This document shows positions 62,684 through 64,000 of a DNA stretch of 64,000 nucleotides, one piece after another; the stretch's first letter is position 1, and each line of letters starts with the position of its first letter. The position numbers and the translations under genes were made by a program. Below the pieces are notes generated by a model, which did no database searches, was not told the DNA's origin, and saw only the letters and a program-made list of their open reading frames with translations. The stretch is from the NCBI GenBank assembly GCA_948434005.1, contig CAOJEH010000004.1:62001-126000 (forward strand), written 5' to 3'. The DNA is from an uncultured Mycoplasmatota bacterium. Lineage in GTDB: Bacteria > Bacillota_I > Bacilli_A > RF39 > UBA660.

Positions 62684-64000
62684 TTAGGAAGTTGCACATG
62701 ACAAATACATATCTGTGCCCGAGCCATCCGATTTCCCTAAATTAAAAGTAATACCATTTTTTGTATGTTGATTTCCACAGTTACACCAAGTAGTCCCATT
62801 AGTACATTTATCAGTCTTGCCATATACTACATCACCAGTATTATATTTACATGTTGTTTTACCATCTTTAGTAGTACAGCCAAAGTCTCTTGAAGCTCTA
62901 CATCTACAATAAATCGAACTAGCATCAACATATGTACTAGCCAAGTTGCCTAATTTATCCTCACATTCAAATTTTGTATGTTTATCACCATTAGTTAAAT
63001 AATGATAACTCATAACTGCACGTCCTCCGGCTGTCGTCCATCTGCGGTTTACTCTTTTTTCTGTACCTTCTCCTGGAACAAACATCTGATTTCTTTCAAA
63101 ATCAGCATCAAAAGTGTCAGTATTAACACCTGTGTCGTCATCCTCGCAATATACCTTTCTTGGCATTTCATTATGAGAACCATTATTATTAAAGCCACTA
63201 TGTCCATTTGTATCATAATAAATTCGAGGTACATGTGTATCTATATATATATGTGCTTTTGTGCAAAGAGTACTATTTCCAGCATTATCAAAAACTTCAT
63301 ATTGAGCAGTACTATATCCGTGAGCATATATATCAGGATAATCATTTCTAAACTTATTTTCGGCTCCAGTTGCGCCAGTAGTATGTAAATAAGCTAAATA
63401 ATAGCAGTTACTACCATTTTGTTCTTTGCAAGAAACTTCATACTGATAACCAAAACTTCCACAATAAGTTTTTCCTTTATAATAAGTAGTTGGTCCCTCC
63501 GTATCACACCCATTCTTTTTAATAACACATTCTGGCTTAGCTGTATCAACTTTGGCCCAATCATAACAAGATGCAGTTTTCCCAGCATTATCAACTAAAA
63601 TACCATAAACAAACTGATTAGTGCCATTTCCTAGAAGAATTTTTGAATCAGTTGTTTGATCATTTGGCCAGTCTTGATATTTGATTTTAGTTGTTGCTTT
63701 TCCACTAATAGTTGGAGAATTCTTAAATTCTACTGATGCATTAACTGGTTGATTAAACCACCCTGTTGATTGACCATTTAGTATAGAATAAGACTTATCA
63801 TAATTTATTTTACATTCTGGATTACTCTTTTCTAACTTTACACTAGTACTACAAATATTCAAATTTCCTGCTTTATCCCTTACATGACCATACCATGTTG
63901 TTCCTTTTGTTTCTTTTTGTTGATAACTTGTGATATTTTCAATATGTTTTTTTGATACTGAGGTCGGAAATTCATAAGAAATATCTGTTAAGTATTGATC
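62684..64000 (-). CDS. C-terminal part of a large Cys-rich extracellular repeat protein (5' end outside window)
   Basis: An open frame of 439 codons running off the right edge; an internal TTG at 63860-63862 is not the true start because the frame continues to 64000. It contains repeated Ig-like modules joined by VDTAKPECVIK- or IDTHVPRIYYD-type linkers, each with an aromatic core (TWYGHVRDKAGN, FVYGILVDNAGK, QYEVFDNAGN) and frequent Cys suggesting disulfides. The C-terminal 80 residues are Cys-rich (YCRCRASRDFGC, NGTTWCNCG). No LPxTG or membrane anchor is visible at the end. Probably a secreted or wall-bound adhesin-like protein. Confidence 0.72.
   Translation of the reverse strand, partial: DQYLTDISYEFPTSVSKKHIENITSYQQKETKGTTWYGHVRDKAGNLNICSTSVKLEKSNPECKINYDKSYSILNGQSTGWFNQPVNASVEFKNSPTISGKATTKIKYQDWPNDQTTDSKILLGNGTNQFVYGILVDNAGKTASCYDWAKVDTAKPECVIKKNGCDTEGPTTYYKGKTYCGSFGYQYEVSCKEQNGSNCYYLAYLHTTGATGAENKFRNDYPDIYAHGYSTAQYEVFDNAGNSTLCTKAHIYIDTHVPRIYYDTNGHSGFNNNGSHNEMPRKVYCEDDDTGVNTDTFDADFERNQMFVPGEGTEKRVNRRWTTAGGRAVMSYHYLTNGDKHTKFECEDKLGNLASTYVDASSIYCRCRASRDFGCTTKDGKTTCKYNTGDVVYGKTDKCTNGTTWCNCGNQHTKNGITFNLGKSDGSGTDMYLSCATS

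Noticed and set aside
1-64000. TGA read as Trp (mycoplasma-type code)
   Set aside because: Trp is encoded by TGG and TGA ends real genes (15484, 29195), so the standard code applies despite the low GC.

Overview
The window is a very AT-rich chromosomal segment, with A and T dominating even inside coding regions. It uses the standard bacterial code: TGG encodes Trp, and TGA is a working stop, for example in the ATGA overlap at 15484-15487 and at the end of nrdG. Strong Shine-Dalgarno (SD) sites (AGGAGG/AGGTG), TTGACA-N17-TATAAT promoters and many hairpin-plus-T terminators point to a Bacillota (Firmicutes) genome. The class III (oxygen-sensitive) ribonucleotide reductase, the salvage-only NAD route and the Cys- and Thr-rich surface proteins fit an uncultured gut-type anaerobe of the Bacilli/Clostridia. 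Genus cannot be read from the sequence. No rRNA, tRNA, CRISPR array or complete insertion sequence was seen.

Layout. (1) 1-16.4 kb, minus strand: surface glycan synthesis. It holds dTDP-rhamnose genes (rmlB; an rmlC-rmlD fusion; rmlA), UDP-glucose dehydrogenase, galE, three GT2 glycosyltransferases, GtrA, a DUF6056-like membrane protein and a membrane-anchored SGNH hydrolase. Within it lie an HD-domain gene with an in-frame stop and a three-gene membrane-stress cassette resembling Bacillus ydjG-ydjH-ydjI. (2) 16.4-28.1 kb: an ABC exporter with an AraC/GyrI-like regulator, then a cell-wall block with a six-PASTA protein lacking a kinase, a MazF-like/HTH fusion, a large GH73-type wall hydrolase and a LytR-CpsA-Psr protein. 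(3) 28.2-32.6 kb: nucleotide-pool operon nrdD-nrdG-dut-NTPase, facing a Crp/Fnr-type regulator across a perfect palindrome. (4) 32.6-41.9 kb: an unknown gene, a CDF transporter and a complete NAD salvage regulon (pncA, pncB, Nudix, nadE, nadD, pncC, nrtR, nadK) with candidate NrtR operators. (5) 42-46.6 kb: a heterodimeric ABC exporter plus an MFS-like protein. (6) 46.6-47.1 kb: a gene-poor stretch with the architecture of a type I toxin-antitoxin locus. (7) 47-57 kb: UDG-like protein, DUF4153 membrane protein, MBL hydrolase, Nudix, a decayed membrane gene, Fic, and a MarR-controlled heterodimeric drug exporter. (8) 56.7-64 kb: HD protein, UppS, a phage-type ORF6N pseudogene next to dinD, DUF4186, a MacB-type transporter and the end of a large surface protein.

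The best leads are regulatory. They are the -41.5 palindrome serving nrdD and the Crp/Fnr gene, the paired 25-bp palindromes on the pncA promoter with an uncharacterised gene in that regulon, the type I toxin-antitoxin-like locus, and the MazF-HTH gene with an inverted repeat inside its own promoter.
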